NCBI GenBank assembly: GCA_028278405.1
Contig: JANQEK010000022.1
Span: forward strand, 62,001-126,000
From: Nitrospinaceae bacterium
GTDB lineage: Bacteria; Nitrospinota; Nitrospinia; Nitrospinales; Nitrospinaceae
Reading direction: 5' to 3'
DNA length: 64,000 nucleotides
In this document: piece by piece, positions 44,244 through 53,726 of the stretch
Layout: every line of letters starts with the position of its first letter
Position numbering within the stretch: position 1 is the first letter of the stretch
Position numbers and translations under genes: made by a program
The notes under the pieces: generated by a model
Seen by the model: the letters and a program-made list of their open reading frames with translations, nothing else
Database searches by the model: none
Told to the model about the DNA's origin: nothing

Positions 44244-44702
44244 GTGTCCAACACAGTCAAAAACTGCGATGTCTTAAACAAACTTACCGAACTGTACGAC
44301 GATGTTTTTTCACATGACGGTTACGGAGAAATCCGTATTGAAATCAAGATCCAGCGCCGTGGCCAAAAAGAGGTCATTCTCCATTGTGGAAAACAACACC
44401 GTTATGTAGTGGATTACCAAAAATCAAATTCATCGTATCCATCTGAACGGCATCAGGTCATCTCCCGCAAACCGAGAGAGTGTTCAAACAAAACTTATAT
44501 TGGCGCAGAACGCCGCTCTTCCAGTCGCCGTATTAACCGGGACCGCCGGATCCGCTCGGCCAAACGGGACTTCAAACTGGAACGAAGAATCAGTCCGGAT
44601 AGAAGAGCAAGCGGAGAACGCCGAGCTTTGAAAATGAGCAATGCATCAGATCAAAAAGAAAAAAAAGAACAAAGTGAGTGGCGACGGGGGGTCGCGCAAT
44701 AA
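44244..44702 (+). CDS. Arg-rich protein with repeated ERR/DRR motif
   Basis: A 152-aa soluble protein with an N-terminal folded part (about 1-75, EIRIEIKIQRRGQKEVILHC). A highly basic stretch follows with repeated units such as ERRSSSRR, DRRIRS, ERRISPDRR and ERRALK. The pattern is seen in various bacterial regulators as a nucleic-acid or membrane contact, with no fixed function. It uses a GTG start after an AGGTGA site. A Fur-box-like sequence lies in its promoter, so iron control is possible. Function unknown. Confidence 0.65.
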   Translation: MSNTVKNCDVLNKLTELYDDVFSHDGYGEIRIEIKIQRRGQKEVILHCGKQHRYVVDYQKSNSSYPSERHQVISRKPRECSNKTYIGAERRSSSRRINRDRRIRSAKRDFKLERRISPDRRASGERRALKMSNASDQKEKKEQSEWRRGVAQ

Positions 44703-44793
44703 AAGCCCAAGGGCAAACAACAAATCAATTATGGGTTGGGGGAGTCTCAGTGGGTGAGATCAGCGCCGAGCCAATGAATAAGGAGATGTAGTT

Positions 44794-45768
44794 ATGTTGA
44801 AGCAAAAATTGGAAACACTGAGCAAAAGAGCGGGTCGTCATTTAAGCAATGACTCTGGTTTTACCCTGCTCGAACTGCTGGTCGTGGTTGCCATCCTGGC
44901 CGCCATTGCCGGAACTGCCGTTGTTGCGCTGCAGGATACGGATGCTCGCGCTTCAGCCGCCGCACACGTGGCGATGATGGACGAACTTGACAAGGGTATC
45001 CGCGAATTCCGCGTACTCAACAAGAACCAGTACCCGGACCGCTATGATTCCATCATGCAATCGGCCGGGGCATTGGGTTCTACAGGTACTGTCATGATCA
45101 ACATTTCTGCGATCGATCCCGCGGACTTGGTGCCAATGACTCTGTCCACGGTAACCGCCGCAGGTGAAGCTGCTGCTGGAGACACGGTGGTATCACGCCT
45201 AAGTGACATTGGAATTACCACTCTGCGCGTTGCTTACGACACCACCACCGGTACCCTGGACCCGGCTGGCGACGGGGATTGTGACGATTACACCGGTTTG
45301 ATCGCAAGCCGCGGAAACGCCGTAGTTGCCGGTAACATTTTCCTGAGCCCGGAAGCCAATGGTTGCGGTGCAAACCACACCATCGCTAACGCCACGAACG
45401 TATTGATTTGGGGTGGTGGATCCGAGCGCATCACCGGTGAACCTTTGGGCGCAGGTCCGGATTTCGACGGCACCAACTTTGCTGCCGCACAAGCTGGTCT
45501 TCCGGTCATGATGGCTGCGGGCCTGGGGCCAAATTCCACCCTGTTTGACAAGCGTATTTTGGGTGGTTTGAGCACGGTTCCTGTGTATCGCCATGTCAGT
45601 GAAACGGAATACAACCGCTTCATTGCACTTTTCAACATTGGTACCACCAATGGAACGGCAACCCCGACGGCAATCGACCAGGTATTGCTGGTAGCCATCG
45701 TTGATGGCGCTGGTGACACCAAGGAAGAGGAACTCGGTGAATGGGATGGTACACGTAACACCATCTAG
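44794..45768 (+). CDS. Large type II secretion/type IV pilus-type pseudopilin (GspG-like)
   Basis: A 324-aa exported protein with a type IV prepilin leader: DSGFTLLELLVVVAILAAI (about 26-44), with the Glu at position 5 of the mature form. The globular part is much larger than the about 140 aa of ordinary GspG and holds acidic loops such as DPAGDGDCDDYTG that may bind calcium. The prepilin peptidase needed to process it is not in the window. A GGAG-type site precedes the ATG. It opens the secretion-system operon, followed by a 430-base noncoding stretch with hairpins. Confidence 0.85.
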   Translation: MLKQKLETLSKRAGRHLSNDSGFTLLELLVVVAILAAIAGTAVVALQDTDARASAAAHVAMMDELDKGIREFRVLNKNQYPDRYDSIMQSAGALGSTGTVMINISAIDPADLVPMTLSTVTAAGEAAAGDTVVSRLSDIGITTLRVAYDTTTGTLDPAGDGDCDDYTGLIASRGNAVVAGNIFLSPEANGCGANHTIANATNVLIWGGGSERITGEPLGAGPDFDGTNFAAAQAGLPVMMAAGLGPNSTLFDKRILGGLSTVPVYRHVSETEYNRFIALFNIGTTNGTATPTAIDQVLLVAIVDGAGDTKEEELGEWDGTRNTI

Positions 45769-45786
45769 TATCTAAGCTCGAAGGTG

Positions 45787-45817
45787 GTGAGCCGCCACTG
45801 GTAGGGTGGCGGCTCAC
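45787..45817 (+). terminator. Strong 11-bp hairpin after the first pseudopilin gene
   Basis: GTGAGCCGCCA and TGGCGGCTCAC pair perfectly around a 9-base loop. The sequence after it is AT-rich but lacks a clean T-run, so it may attenuate or stabilise the upstream message rather than end it. Confidence 0.55.
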
Positions 45818-46151
45818 ACACTTATAAATTTTTACGGTAAGCGATTTTAAAGTTTTCTTCCTTCTCCATCCCGGGGGATTCCTTGGCCTCTCCAGGGGTG
45901 AGTCTCTTGGGGGAGAAGGGAGGAAATCTTTTCCGGTCTGAAAGTACACAGAAAAGCAGACCGGACGAAGGAGGAGCGAGGTTTTTTATTAACGTGGTGA
46001 CACGCAGTGGATACCGCGCGGTCACGGTGGACTAAAAAAGAAAAGAATAGATCGAATATTCAGGCGTCACGGCGAGCGTGAGTCGAAAAACCATCGCAGT
46101 ATTGCTTTTTAATGTTGTGCTTGTTTTTTGAGTACAGCGTCTTGCCGATAT

Positions 46152-46185
46152 CCCCTCGCCTGGTTTTCCAGCGGGGGTTTTTTTT
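46152..46185 (+). terminator. Intrinsic terminator before the second pseudopilin gene
   Basis: CCCCTCGCCTGG and CCAGCGGGGG pair with two small bulges around TTTT, followed by T8. It ends just 17 bases before the ATG at 46203, so it would end an upstream transcript or a small RNA and partly attenuate the downstream operon. Confidence 0.7.
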
Positions 46186-46202
46186 AAGGATTTGAACGGA
46201 TC

Positions 46203-47069
46203 ATGAAAAAATCTGACTTTTCATTACATCCAAAAGCTGGTTTTTGCAGAGAGAGCGGCTTCACTCTTATTGAACTGCTGATCATCCTTACCATTCTGGT
46301 AGCTGTTGCGTTTACTGTAACGAGTGTCTTCACAGGAGTGGATCAGGATGCACGTGCACAAGTAACACGTGCTGAAATGGATGAAGTGGCACAAGCCATA
46401 CGCCAGTTCCGGCAGGATACCGGGTATTATCCCAAGGATGGCCCGTTTGACCATGAAGATCAAGGAGGTCAGGTTGATCTGGCTGTAGCGGACCCTGATC
46501 CAGCGGCGCTTCTGGACCGGTTTAATTCTCCAGCTAATCTCTCTCAGTTATACGTGCAACCGACCAACAACGCCGCCCCTCCGGATGCCGCCTGTACTAA
46601 TTGCGTTTTGCCCTGGAATATCGATACCGGTCGCGGCTGGAGAGGACCTTATCTCAAAAGAGAAAATCGTGTCGATGTCGGTGACGATCTTGAAGTCAAT
46701 GGCGATGACGACCCGGCCATAGTTGAAACAGCCCCTATCTTGAATTTGCTTGGCGTGGCTGATCCTCAGGAATTTTCTCCGCTGAATGCAGCCGGAGCTT
46801 TCTGTGACGGAGATGAAGCACCAGTGGAAACCCCTGCGAATACCAATTGCATACTCGACTGGAGACCCATCACCGATGACGGTGACGCCGATGATAATGA
46901 CGGAGACCGTGCGTTTCTAACTCACGGGCGTCCGTATCTCTATTTTATTAATCCGGCCGCAGTGGGAAATGTAACCGGTTGTCTCAGTGTCCCCTGTCTG
47001 CTGGCGTTCGGGTCCAACGGCTCGTACAACCAGGGTGGCGTGGATGACATTGTGGTGAGTGTGAACTGA
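46203..47069 (+). CDS. Pseudopilin with acidic C-terminal domain
   Basis: A 288-aa exported protein with a prepilin leader RESGFTLIELLIILTILVAV (about 17-36). It carries the conserved Glu and a GspG-like helix ending in RQFRQDTGYYPKDGPFD. The C-terminal domain has Asp-rich loops (DDGDADDNDGDR) and paired cysteines (DAACTNCVLP). It is likely a minor or major pseudopilin of the system. It shares its stop/start with the next gene (TGATG). Confidence 0.85.
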   Translation: MKKSDFSLHPKAGFCRESGFTLIELLIILTILVAVAFTVTSVFTGVDQDARAQVTRAEMDEVAQAIRQFRQDTGYYPKDGPFDHEDQGGQVDLAVADPDPAALLDRFNSPANLSQLYVQPTNNAAPPDAACTNCVLPWNIDTGRGWRGPYLKRENRVDVGDDLEVNGDDDPAIVETAPILNLLGVADPQEFSPLNAAGAFCDGDEAPVETPANTNCILDWRPITDDGDADDNDGDRAFLTHGRPYLYFINPAAVGNVTGCLSVPCLLAFGSNGSYNQGGVDDIVVSVN

Positions 47070-47566
47070 TGATGAACCAAACAAGCAAATCATTTGCAAT
47101 AGGGCTTCTATTATTGGCGCTGCTGTTTGTCTTCACAGGAGATGGGTTAGCTGTTGAGGCCGGAGCCAGTTTAGCTACGGAGAATGTAACATTTCGAGAT
47201 GTTAATCTCGACCAGGTCATAACCCACACCAAACGCAAAGACAGTTCCCGTCTCATTCTCAAACCGAGCCGCCCGGTTCTTTTACGTGTGAAACTGATGC
47301 GGTTGCCTGAAAAACGCGAGATCAGTTATCTCTTTACAGCCCTGAACGTCGCTGGAGTCGATCCATTACCTGAAGTTTCTCATCGCATGTTCGTTGCGTC
47401 GTCTGGAGGCAAGATAATTCCCGTCTATGTCGAAGATAGCGCCGCGGCCTTGATCAGTCAAACATTTCAGGTGGACCAAAACGTCCGTTTCCGCGCCTAT
47501 CACATCTACAACTATTCCAAGGGTCCCGCCTATCTGGTGGTTGGGTTTGAAAAGGGGGGCGAATGA
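47069..47566 (+). CDS. Exported protein of unknown function within the pseudopilin block
   Basis: A 165-aa protein with a signal peptide (LLLLALLFVFTGDGLAVEA, about 13-31). A beta-rich mature part follows (FRDVNLDQVITHTKRK, PVLLRVKLMRLP). No pilin leader is present. It sits between two pseudopilins and overlaps the start of the next gene by 4 bases, so it is probably a periplasmic accessory protein of the system. I know of no family. Confidence 0.65.
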   Translation: MMNQTSKSFAIGLLLLALLFVFTGDGLAVEAGASLATENVTFRDVNLDQVITHTKRKDSSRLILKPSRPVLLRVKLMRLPEKREISYLFTALNVAGVDPLPEVSHRMFVASSGGKIIPVYVEDSAAALISQTFQVDQNVRFRAYHIYNYSKGPAYLVVGFEKGGE

Positions 47567-48588
47567 TGAAACGATTTCATTTGACCAATTCATCCGGATT
47601 CACCCTGATCGAATTATTACTCGTCGTCGTCATCCTGTCCATGGTGGCGTTCATGTCGCTGGCCGCAGTGGAAAACGGCAGCGATCAGGTGCGTTACGAA
47701 GATACGCGCAACCGGTTAGGGTTGGTCCGAACCGGGATTGTCGGTGAAAGAGGTCCAGCTTTCAACGGCCAGCGCCTGCTGTCCGGCTATGTTGCAGACA
47801 ACGGGCTACTTCCTCTCAATATCAATGGACTGACCACCCAGCCGGCAAGCTACGATGGTTTTGCCTCAATATTTCCTGTTTTCGATTCAGACCCGGACGC
47901 AAACGGCATTAATGACGCCACGAACACCTCAAGCCCTACGGGGGATGCCCATCGATTGTTCAAGGGTTATCGGGGGAGTTATCTATTGCTTCCGGCAGGG
48001 GTGACCGCGTTTCTGGATGGCTGGGGCAACGCGTGGACCGAAACGCCGACTGTAACAACGTTTACGAGCACTAGCCCAGGAAAAAACAACATCGTCAATC
48101 CTGCAGATGTCGACTATGAACGCGATATTCCCGACACCATCACAGTCGATGACTGGAGGATTGATGCCGGAGGCTGGCAGATCACCGTGACCAATTCGAG
48201 CGGTTCTGATTTGACGGTTACAGGAAGTCAGTGCTACCGGGTTTCGCTGCTGGTTTATATCAATGATGCGGATCAAGCAAACAATTTCAACTGGAAACGT
48301 CTCACAAGCGAATGCATTTCTGGAAACGTTGTCAACAACACTTCCTATGTTCTTACTTTTCCCGTAACAGGAGGCGGAACCGGAAGTTATCAACCGGACA
48401 CCAATATCCCGCAGGGCGAGCATCTTCTGGTACTGGTCAATGACAGTGATGGCACGGACGCGCATAACGATACCAGTGAATCCATGTACGACTCGGATAC
48501 TGTAACGGCGGGGATACAAGCCGTGTCTGCCCATGTGAATTTTTATACACGGGCAGCACGCCCCACCACAGAACTCGTGATCAGGTAA
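47563..48588 (+). CDS. Large pseudopilin (GspH/GspG-type)
   Basis: A 341-aa exported protein with the prepilin leader NSSGFTLIELLLVVVILSMV (about 9-28) and the Glu at mature position 5. It has a large beta-rich globular part with Asp/Asn loops (DSDPDANGINDA) and a pair of cysteines (QCYR and SECIS, about residues 224 and 247). It is probably a minor pseudopilin at the tip of the pseudopilus. It ends just before the GspL/PilM-type gene. Confidence 0.85.
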   Translation: MMKRFHLTNSSGFTLIELLLVVVILSMVAFMSLAAVENGSDQVRYEDTRNRLGLVRTGIVGERGPAFNGQRLLSGYVADNGLLPLNINGLTTQPASYDGFASIFPVFDSDPDANGINDATNTSSPTGDAHRLFKGYRGSYLLLPAGVTAFLDGWGNAWTETPTVTTFTSTSPGKNNIVNPADVDYERDIPDTITVDDWRIDAGGWQITVTNSSGSDLTVTGSQCYRVSLLVYINDADQANNFNWKRLTSECISGNVVNNTSYVLTFPVTGGGTGSYQPDTNIPQGEHLLVLVNDSDGTDAHNDTSESMYDSDTVTAGIQAVSAHVNFYTRAARPTTELVIR

Positions 48589-48594
48589 AAACGA

Positions 48595-50319
48595 ATGACA
48601 GGAATATTAAAAAAACTGGACAGCATCAAGGTTGGAAGCGCCGGATCGATCTTGGCATGCGAAACTGATGGTTTCAAACTCCGTGGTGCCGTGGTCACTT
48701 CCAGTGTCACGGGAATGAATATTGGGTTGATTGTTGAGTCGCGGGCGCTCGATTTCAGACAGGCTGTAGACGACCTGATTGCCCAACTGGAAGAAAAAGG
48801 CGAGAAAGTTCCAAAAAAATCCATCTTGGTCACTCCTTCAGCGGTACAAGCTCTGTTGGAGTTGCCGGTCAACCCGGCCACTCCACGGCCCGATCAACAA
48901 ATGCAGGAGCTGGTCCGCTGGGAACTGGAGCCCTTGTTTGGTCAGCAGAACGATATCTGGTCCCTCGGGGCTCTGTTGATGGGTCGCGGATATATCAATG
49001 CGCAGCAACGGGCCGCGGCGGTGAAGGAATACCACAACCGCACAGAGCAGGGAGGAAAACGAATCAACATTCCCTTCGGCGAAGTGTTGTTGTCGATGAG
49101 TCAGGTTACCCGAGAACAGGTAGATGAATGCCTGGCCTTGCAGGAAAAACTAATTCTGGTGAATGATGACCTGATCTGTGGATGGGCTCCTCAAATCACC
49201 CAGGAAGATCTGATTGGAGACGAGGGAGAATTGTTTCGCTGGCACGGCGTTGGTGCCGGCCGGGCCATGTGCACGGCGTGGGTCAAGGCATTTCGTGCCA
49301 ACGGCATTTCTCTCGACTGGATCTATCCCCAATTAGGCTGCGCCTTCGCATCTCTGAACGAGAGCCAGACAGGCAGGGGCGAACAAATGTTGTTGGAAAT
49401 CCGCCAGGAACAGATCGCGGTGTTCCGTGGAAACGGAGGTGAACTGGCTGACGTCAGAACAATACAAGTGACTGACGGGCATCCCAATGCAGACGAGATA
49501 TTTGGTTTGATTCAGGACCAACTGCATCCGGATGTTCACACCTTGTACGTGTTTGCTCCCCGATTGAGAACCAACAAATTAGCAGAGTACCTTTCCCACC
49601 GCTCCGGACGAAAGGTCATGGGAATCGACAAAGCAAGCCCATCTTCCAAAGGATCCCTGGCCTCGTTGATGGGAGCCGCTGCCCATCATCTGGGCCGAAT
49701 TCCTGCGAATACGCTTGCTCGGTTGAAAGCCCAACCACCCAAACCGGCGTTGTGGAAGCGCCGGGAACTGTATCCGTATGCAGCTGCAATAGCGATCTTG
49801 TTAGCTGTGGTTGGCTTTGATCTTTCAATGCATATCGAACGTTGGAAAAACGAAGTACGTCTTGTCGAACTGGATGCCCAGTTCGAAGAAAAAATGGCTC
49901 TCAAGAAGAAGGTGGAGTCACAAGCATCCGAAGCTATGCGCCTGGAAAAAGAAATTGCCAAACGCAGCCGGACGCTGACTGAAGTCAATAAAAAGAATCA
50001 AATCATTGAGAACATACTAATCCAACGTCAAAAATCAGTGCCGGGAATACTCCGCACTCTGGCCAAAACCAGCGGTGATGAAATCATTCTTGATGGGCTG
50101 TCTGAATCCGATAAAAGTCCCGGTATACGTGTCACCGGGTGGGCGTTGACAGATACAGGTGCCGAATTGTTTCTGAACCGGCTGAACCAGGCGTTGGAGA
50201 AATGGGAAATGCTGGTCACCGACTCCCAAGTGGTGGCAGACCGAGGCCGCACAGGACTGGATGGTTATGGAATTGATTTGTGGCTGGTGCCCAGGATCAA
50301 TCCGGAGGTATCTCAATAA
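48595..50319 (+). CDS. PilM-PilN / GspL-type assembly platform fusion
   Basis: A 574-aa protein. The cytoplasmic part (about 1-375) resembles a PilM/GspL actin-like domain, interrupted by a segment of about 60 residues, INAQQRAAAVKEYHNRTEQGG. A single membrane helix lies at about 395-412 (YAAAIAILLAVVGFDLSM). A periplasmic coiled coil (about 415-470) and a PilN-like beta-alpha domain (SVPGILRTLAKTSGDEIILD, VTGWALTDTGAELFLN) follow. The layout equals fused PilM plus PilN, or GspL. It overlaps the next gene by one base. Confidence 0.8.
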   Translation: MTGILKKLDSIKVGSAGSILACETDGFKLRGAVVTSSVTGMNIGLIVESRALDFRQAVDDLIAQLEEKGEKVPKKSILVTPSAVQALLELPVNPATPRPDQQMQELVRWELEPLFGQQNDIWSLGALLMGRGYINAQQRAAAVKEYHNRTEQGGKRINIPFGEVLLSMSQVTREQVDECLALQEKLILVNDDLICGWAPQITQEDLIGDEGELFRWHGVGAGRAMCTAWVKAFRANGISLDWIYPQLGCAFASLNESQTGRGEQMLLEIRQEQIAVFRGNGGELADVRTIQVTDGHPNADEIFGLIQDQLHPDVHTLYVFAPRLRTNKLAEYLSHRSGRKVMGIDKASPSSKGSLASLMGAAAHHLGRIPANTLARLKAQPPKPALWKRRELYPYAAAIAILLAVVGFDLSMHIERWKNEVRLVELDAQFEEKMALKKKVESQASEAMRLEKEIAKRSRTLTEVNKKNQIIENILIQRQKSVPGILRTLAKTSGDEIILDGLSESDKSPGIRVTGWALTDTGAELFLNRLNQALEKWEMLVTDSQVVADRGRTGLDGYGIDLWLVPRINPEVSQ

Positions 50320-50996
50320 TGAAACGCTGGATCAAACGTTGGAACATGCTCAATCAACGCGATCGGTATCGAATTTTGATACTCGGGCTGGCAACCGTTA
50401 TCGCTGCTTACTCTTTTCTGATTTATCCGAAAAGTGAGAAAGCGTTGATGCACTCGGACAACATGATCAAACGCCGATTGGACCGTATCAGCAAACGTGC
50501 CCAGATTGATAAAAAGGTAGACAGCAGCAACCCCACTGGTTTGTCCCGCAAACTGATCAAGTTAGAAAAAGAACTTGAATTGGCTGAAGCCCGGCTGGCC
50601 AACAACATGGCCCGGTTTGCTCCAATCGACTCCGCCAAAGCCCAGCAGCGGTTACGGTTGGAAATATCCACTCTGGCCCAACGATCCGGTTTGCGTGTCA
50701 AAAAATCCAATCGCTTGGGCCTGAAGAAGGCTTCCATACAAACCGCTCGAAGGAATCCAGAAGAAACTCCCATTCCCGCAGTTAAGAACCCTTATGGCCG
50801 CCCGTTGTTGGAGGTCCGGGGAGAATCCAGTTATTGGAGCCTTCTAAAGTTTCTGGAAAGCTTGAAGAATTTAACCTATCACGTGTCTGTCGTGAGATTG
50901 CATGCTGTCGTCAATCAACCTGCTTCGAGTAAACCAGATCGATGGGCCGTACAACCGAGCAATCAATTATCCATTCACTTGGTACTGACATTATGA
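50319..50996 (+). CDS. PilO / GspM-type assembly platform protein
   Basis: A 225-aa inner-membrane protein with one helix (about 15-32, RILILGLATVIAAYSFLI). A periplasmic coiled coil follows (LSRKLIKLEKELELAEARL, about 75-95) and then a small alpha-beta domain ending LEVRGESSYWSLLKFLESLK. The topology matches PilO/GspM, which pairs with PilN/GspL. The start overlaps the previous stop (TAATG) and its own stop overlaps the next start (ATGA). Confidence 0.8.
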   Translation: MKRWIKRWNMLNQRDRYRILILGLATVIAAYSFLIYPKSEKALMHSDNMIKRRLDRISKRAQIDKKVDSSNPTGLSRKLIKLEKELELAEARLANNMARFAPIDSAKAQQRLRLEISTLAQRSGLRVKKSNRLGLKKASIQTARRNPEETPIPAVKNPYGRPLLEVRGESSYWSLLKFLESLKNLTYHVSVVRLHAVVNQPASSKPDRWAVQPSNQLSIHLVLTL

Positions 50997-52090
50997 GCCG
51001 TCACGCAAAGGAAAAACAACTTTTCAACCAGCTGTTGGCTCAATGTGTCAAGGAAGGTGCTTCCGATTTACATCTCAGCGGGAATCGGGGAGCTGTATTA
51101 CGTGTTCGCGGAGAACTAAAATCGGTGGATATTCAACCCATCAGCAAGGAATCGGTGGAAGCAATGGCCTATAGTCTGATGAATGAACGCCAGAAAAAAG
51201 AATTTGATACCTGCCAGTCATTCGATTTGGGTTACAGCTCGACGCAAGGCGAACGCTTCCGGATCAATTGTTACCGTGAAATGGGACGCGTAGCAATCGC
51301 GGTGCGGCATCTGGACCAAAATATGTTTGATCTTGAACAACTTTCTCTGCCTCCTCAAATTCGCGAGCTTGCCCACCTGCCTTCAGGACTGGTGCTGGTA
51401 ACAGGCGCAACCGGAAGTGGCAAAAGCACCACGCTGGCAACACTCATTAACGAAATCAATATTAATCGCAATTGTCACATCCTGACCATCGAAGATCCGG
51501 TGGAGTTCATCCATACCGACGAGCGCAGCATGGTTCACCATCGTGAACTCTATACCGATGTACCTGATTTTCCAGGTGCGGTTCGTTCCGCGCTTCGGGA
51601 AGACCCGGATGTCATCATGGTAGGAGAGATGCGCGACCTCGAAACCATGCGCGCCGCATTAACCGCGGCAGAAACCGGTCATCTGGTTCTTTCCACTTTG
51701 CATACGGATGACGCCGTCGGAACAGTGGAGCGGTTTGTAGGCAGTTTTCCGGGCGATGAGCAGTCTCAGGCACGCCATCGAATTGCCATGTGCTTGCGTG
51801 CCGTCGTTTCCCAAGCGCTGCTGCCCTCCCCTGACGGTTCGCGCCTGGTACCTGCCGTCGAAATACTGATGGTCACCCTGGCCGTTTCCAATCTCATCGT
51901 GACGGGTAAAACCAAGCAAATTTATTCTGCAATGGAGAGCGGAGCAGGATTGGGAATGCAAACCCGTGACCAGTCGTTAGTTGGTTTGGTGAAAAAAAGA
52001 AAAGTAAACCGTGAAACAGCACGTTCCATTTGCCGGGACGTTGCGGCTTTCGACCAATTGTTTCAACTTTCGACCGTGAGAGGTGCCTGA
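50993..52090 (+). CDS. PilT/PilU-type retraction ATPase
   Basis: A 365-aa hexameric ATPase of the type IV pilus retraction family. Walker A is GATGSGKSTTLATLI (about 135-149). The other motifs are the Asp box TIEDPVEF, Walker B EDPDVIMVGEMRDLETMRAA and the His box LVLSTLHTDDAVGTVERF. The N-terminal domain has GASDLHLSGN. Such an ATPase pulls pilus fibres back. Its presence beside a GspE-like enzyme makes the system look like a retractable pilus or hybrid rather than a plain type II secretion system. It ends 2 bases before the next gene. Confidence 0.88.
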   Translation: MSRHAKEKQLFNQLLAQCVKEGASDLHLSGNRGAVLRVRGELKSVDIQPISKESVEAMAYSLMNERQKKEFDTCQSFDLGYSSTQGERFRINCYREMGRVAIAVRHLDQNMFDLEQLSLPPQIRELAHLPSGLVLVTGATGSGKSTTLATLINEININRNCHILTIEDPVEFIHTDERSMVHHRELYTDVPDFPGAVRSALREDPDVIMVGEMRDLETMRAALTAAETGHLVLSTLHTDDAVGTVERFVGSFPGDEQSQARHRIAMCLRAVVSQALLPSPDGSRLVPAVEILMVTLAVSNLIVTGKTKQIYSAMESGAGLGMQTRDQSLVGLVKKRKVNRETARSICRDVAAFDQLFQLSTVRGA

Positions 52091-52092
52091 GA

Positions 52093-53724
52093 ATGCCGGT
52101 GAACGAAAACACACTGATCAACGCTGGACTCCAAGTCGGCCTGGTTAAAAGCTCGGCGATCAGTCGACTCAAGACCCAGGCCCGACGGGAGAGGATCGGC
52201 CTGCTCGAGGCTGTGGTGCGGGAGGGACGTTTTCCGGTAGCAGCCCTGTATCAGGCCCTGGCGGATCTTCGGGGAATTCCTTTTCTTCACACCCGCGATT
52301 TGCAGGGAGATGAGGACATCATTCCTAAAATTCCCGCAAATCTTTTACAACGACGCCTGATTTTACCCGTCCGCAGTTCGAACGGGGTGAACCTGCTGGC
52401 GATGGCAAACCCGGATGACCAGATCAGTATTGATAGTGTTCAACGCGCCAGCGGTAAACGGTATAAGCCTGCGTTGGCGGATCCCGAGGCGTTGGACGCA
52501 GCTATCCGGAGGGAACTGAAAATAACCAACCCGAATGTTGAACCTTCGGATGTAACCACAGATGGGGATTCGGTGGCGTTGTTGGATTCCATTATGAAGG
52601 AAGCTTATTTACGACGCGCATCCGACATTCATCTGGAGCCTTCCAAACACGATTTACGGGTACGATTGCGCGTCGATGGTCACTTGCAGGATTACCCGAA
52701 AATCCTTTCTCCCTCAGATAGCGAAGCCTTAATGACCCGTATCAAAGTTCTGGCCGGTCTGGATATTGCCGAACAACGAATGGCTCAGGATGGCGGCATG
52801 ACCTATCTCATTCAGGGGTGGGAAACCGGAGAAATGGATATTCGTGTCGCCACCATTCCTACCCGCTGGGGAGAACGCACGACCTTGAGAATATTGGGTC
52901 AGGAAACCAACCGCTTCAATCTGGAACAACTGGGTATGCCGGACGCTGCTTTGGCGCGGCTTCGCAAGGCAATCCATTGGCCTCACGGAATGATCCTTGT
53001 GACTGGACCCACTGGAAGCGGAAAATCCACAACCTTATATGCCGCCCTGCGGGAATTGGATGCAAATGAAATCAATATTCTCACCGTGGAGGATCCGGTA
53101 GAACAGATTGTCCCTGGAATATCTCAAGTCCAAGTGAGTGGGAAACTGGGTTTTGCAGGAGCCCTGCGCTCTTTTTTGCGTCACGATCCCGACGTAATTC
53201 TGGTAGGGGAAATTCGTGACTTGGAAACCGCACAAACAGCACTCAAGGCATCGATGACGGGTCATGTGGTTTTGTCAACTCTTCACACCAACGACGCTAT
53301 CAGTGCTGTTTCGCGTCTGGTTGATATCGGGGCGGAACGTTATTTGATTGGTTCAACCTTGATTGGTGTTCTGGCCCAACGACTGGTGCGACGTTTGTGT
53401 CCGCATTGCAGAGTATCTTATAGCGCCACCAAGTCGGAGCGACAGTCATTAGGAAAAAATGCGGATGAAGATTTGACTTTATGGAAATCGAACGGTTGTC
53501 CCAATTGTCTGGGAACAGGTTACCTCGGACGAATTGGTCTTTTTGAAACGCTTTGGATGAACAACCGCATGCGGCAACTCATCGCCGAAGGTGTTTCCGA
53601 GACTCAACTTCGGTCTGCGGCAACAGGTTTGCATACATTGTCAATGGACGGGCGCGACAAAGTGTTAAAGGGCCTGACCAGTTTAGAGGAAGTTGAACAT
53701 TTAAACATTAAGATGGATGATTAG
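52093..53724 (+). CDS. gspE: GspE/PilB-type assembly ATPase
   Basis: A 543-aa ATPase that drives pseudopilus or pilus assembly. An N-terminal MshEN-type domain (LLEAVVREGRFPVAALYQAL) is followed by RRASDIHLEPSKHDLRVRLR, Walker A GPTGSGKSTTLYAALRE, the Asp box TVEDPVEQ, and Walker B HDPDVILVGEIRDLETAQTA. The zinc-binding four-cysteine element CPHC...CPNCLGTGY sits near the end. It is preceded by the PilT-type gene and followed by gspF in one operon. Confidence 0.9.
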   Translation: MPVNENTLINAGLQVGLVKSSAISRLKTQARRERIGLLEAVVREGRFPVAALYQALADLRGIPFLHTRDLQGDEDIIPKIPANLLQRRLILPVRSSNGVNLLAMANPDDQISIDSVQRASGKRYKPALADPEALDAAIRRELKITNPNVEPSDVTTDGDSVALLDSIMKEAYLRRASDIHLEPSKHDLRVRLRVDGHLQDYPKILSPSDSEALMTRIKVLAGLDIAEQRMAQDGGMTYLIQGWETGEMDIRVATIPTRWGERTTLRILGQETNRFNLEQLGMPDAALARLRKAIHWPHGMILVTGPTGSGKSTTLYAALRELDANEINILTVEDPVEQIVPGISQVQVSGKLGFAGALRSFLRHDPDVILVGEIRDLETAQTALKASMTGHVVLSTLHTNDAISAVSRLVDIGAERYLIGSTLIGVLAQRLVRRLCPHCRVSYSATKSERQSLGKNADEDLTLWKSNGCPNCLGTGYLGRIGLFETLWMNNRMRQLIAEGVSETQLRSAATGLHTLSMDGRDKVLKGLTSLEEVEHLNIKMDD

Positions 53725-53726
53725 CG

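Larger units (their letters stand above)
45769..46202 (+). other. Structured intergenic region between two pseudopilin genes
   Basis: Three hairpins lie in 430 noncoding bases: GTGAGCCGCCA/TGGCGGCTCAC (45787-45817), CCGGTCTG/CAGACCGG (45933-45964), and a final terminator at 46152-46185. The GC-rich arms and closing terminator suggest a small RNA or a processed spacer. I recognise no known riboswitch or RNA family. Confidence 0.45.

Noticed and set aside
43940-44281. Minus-strand ORF of 113 codons
   Set aside because: It overlaps the Fur-like box and the start of the Arg-rich gene, lacks a ribosome site, and has random composition.
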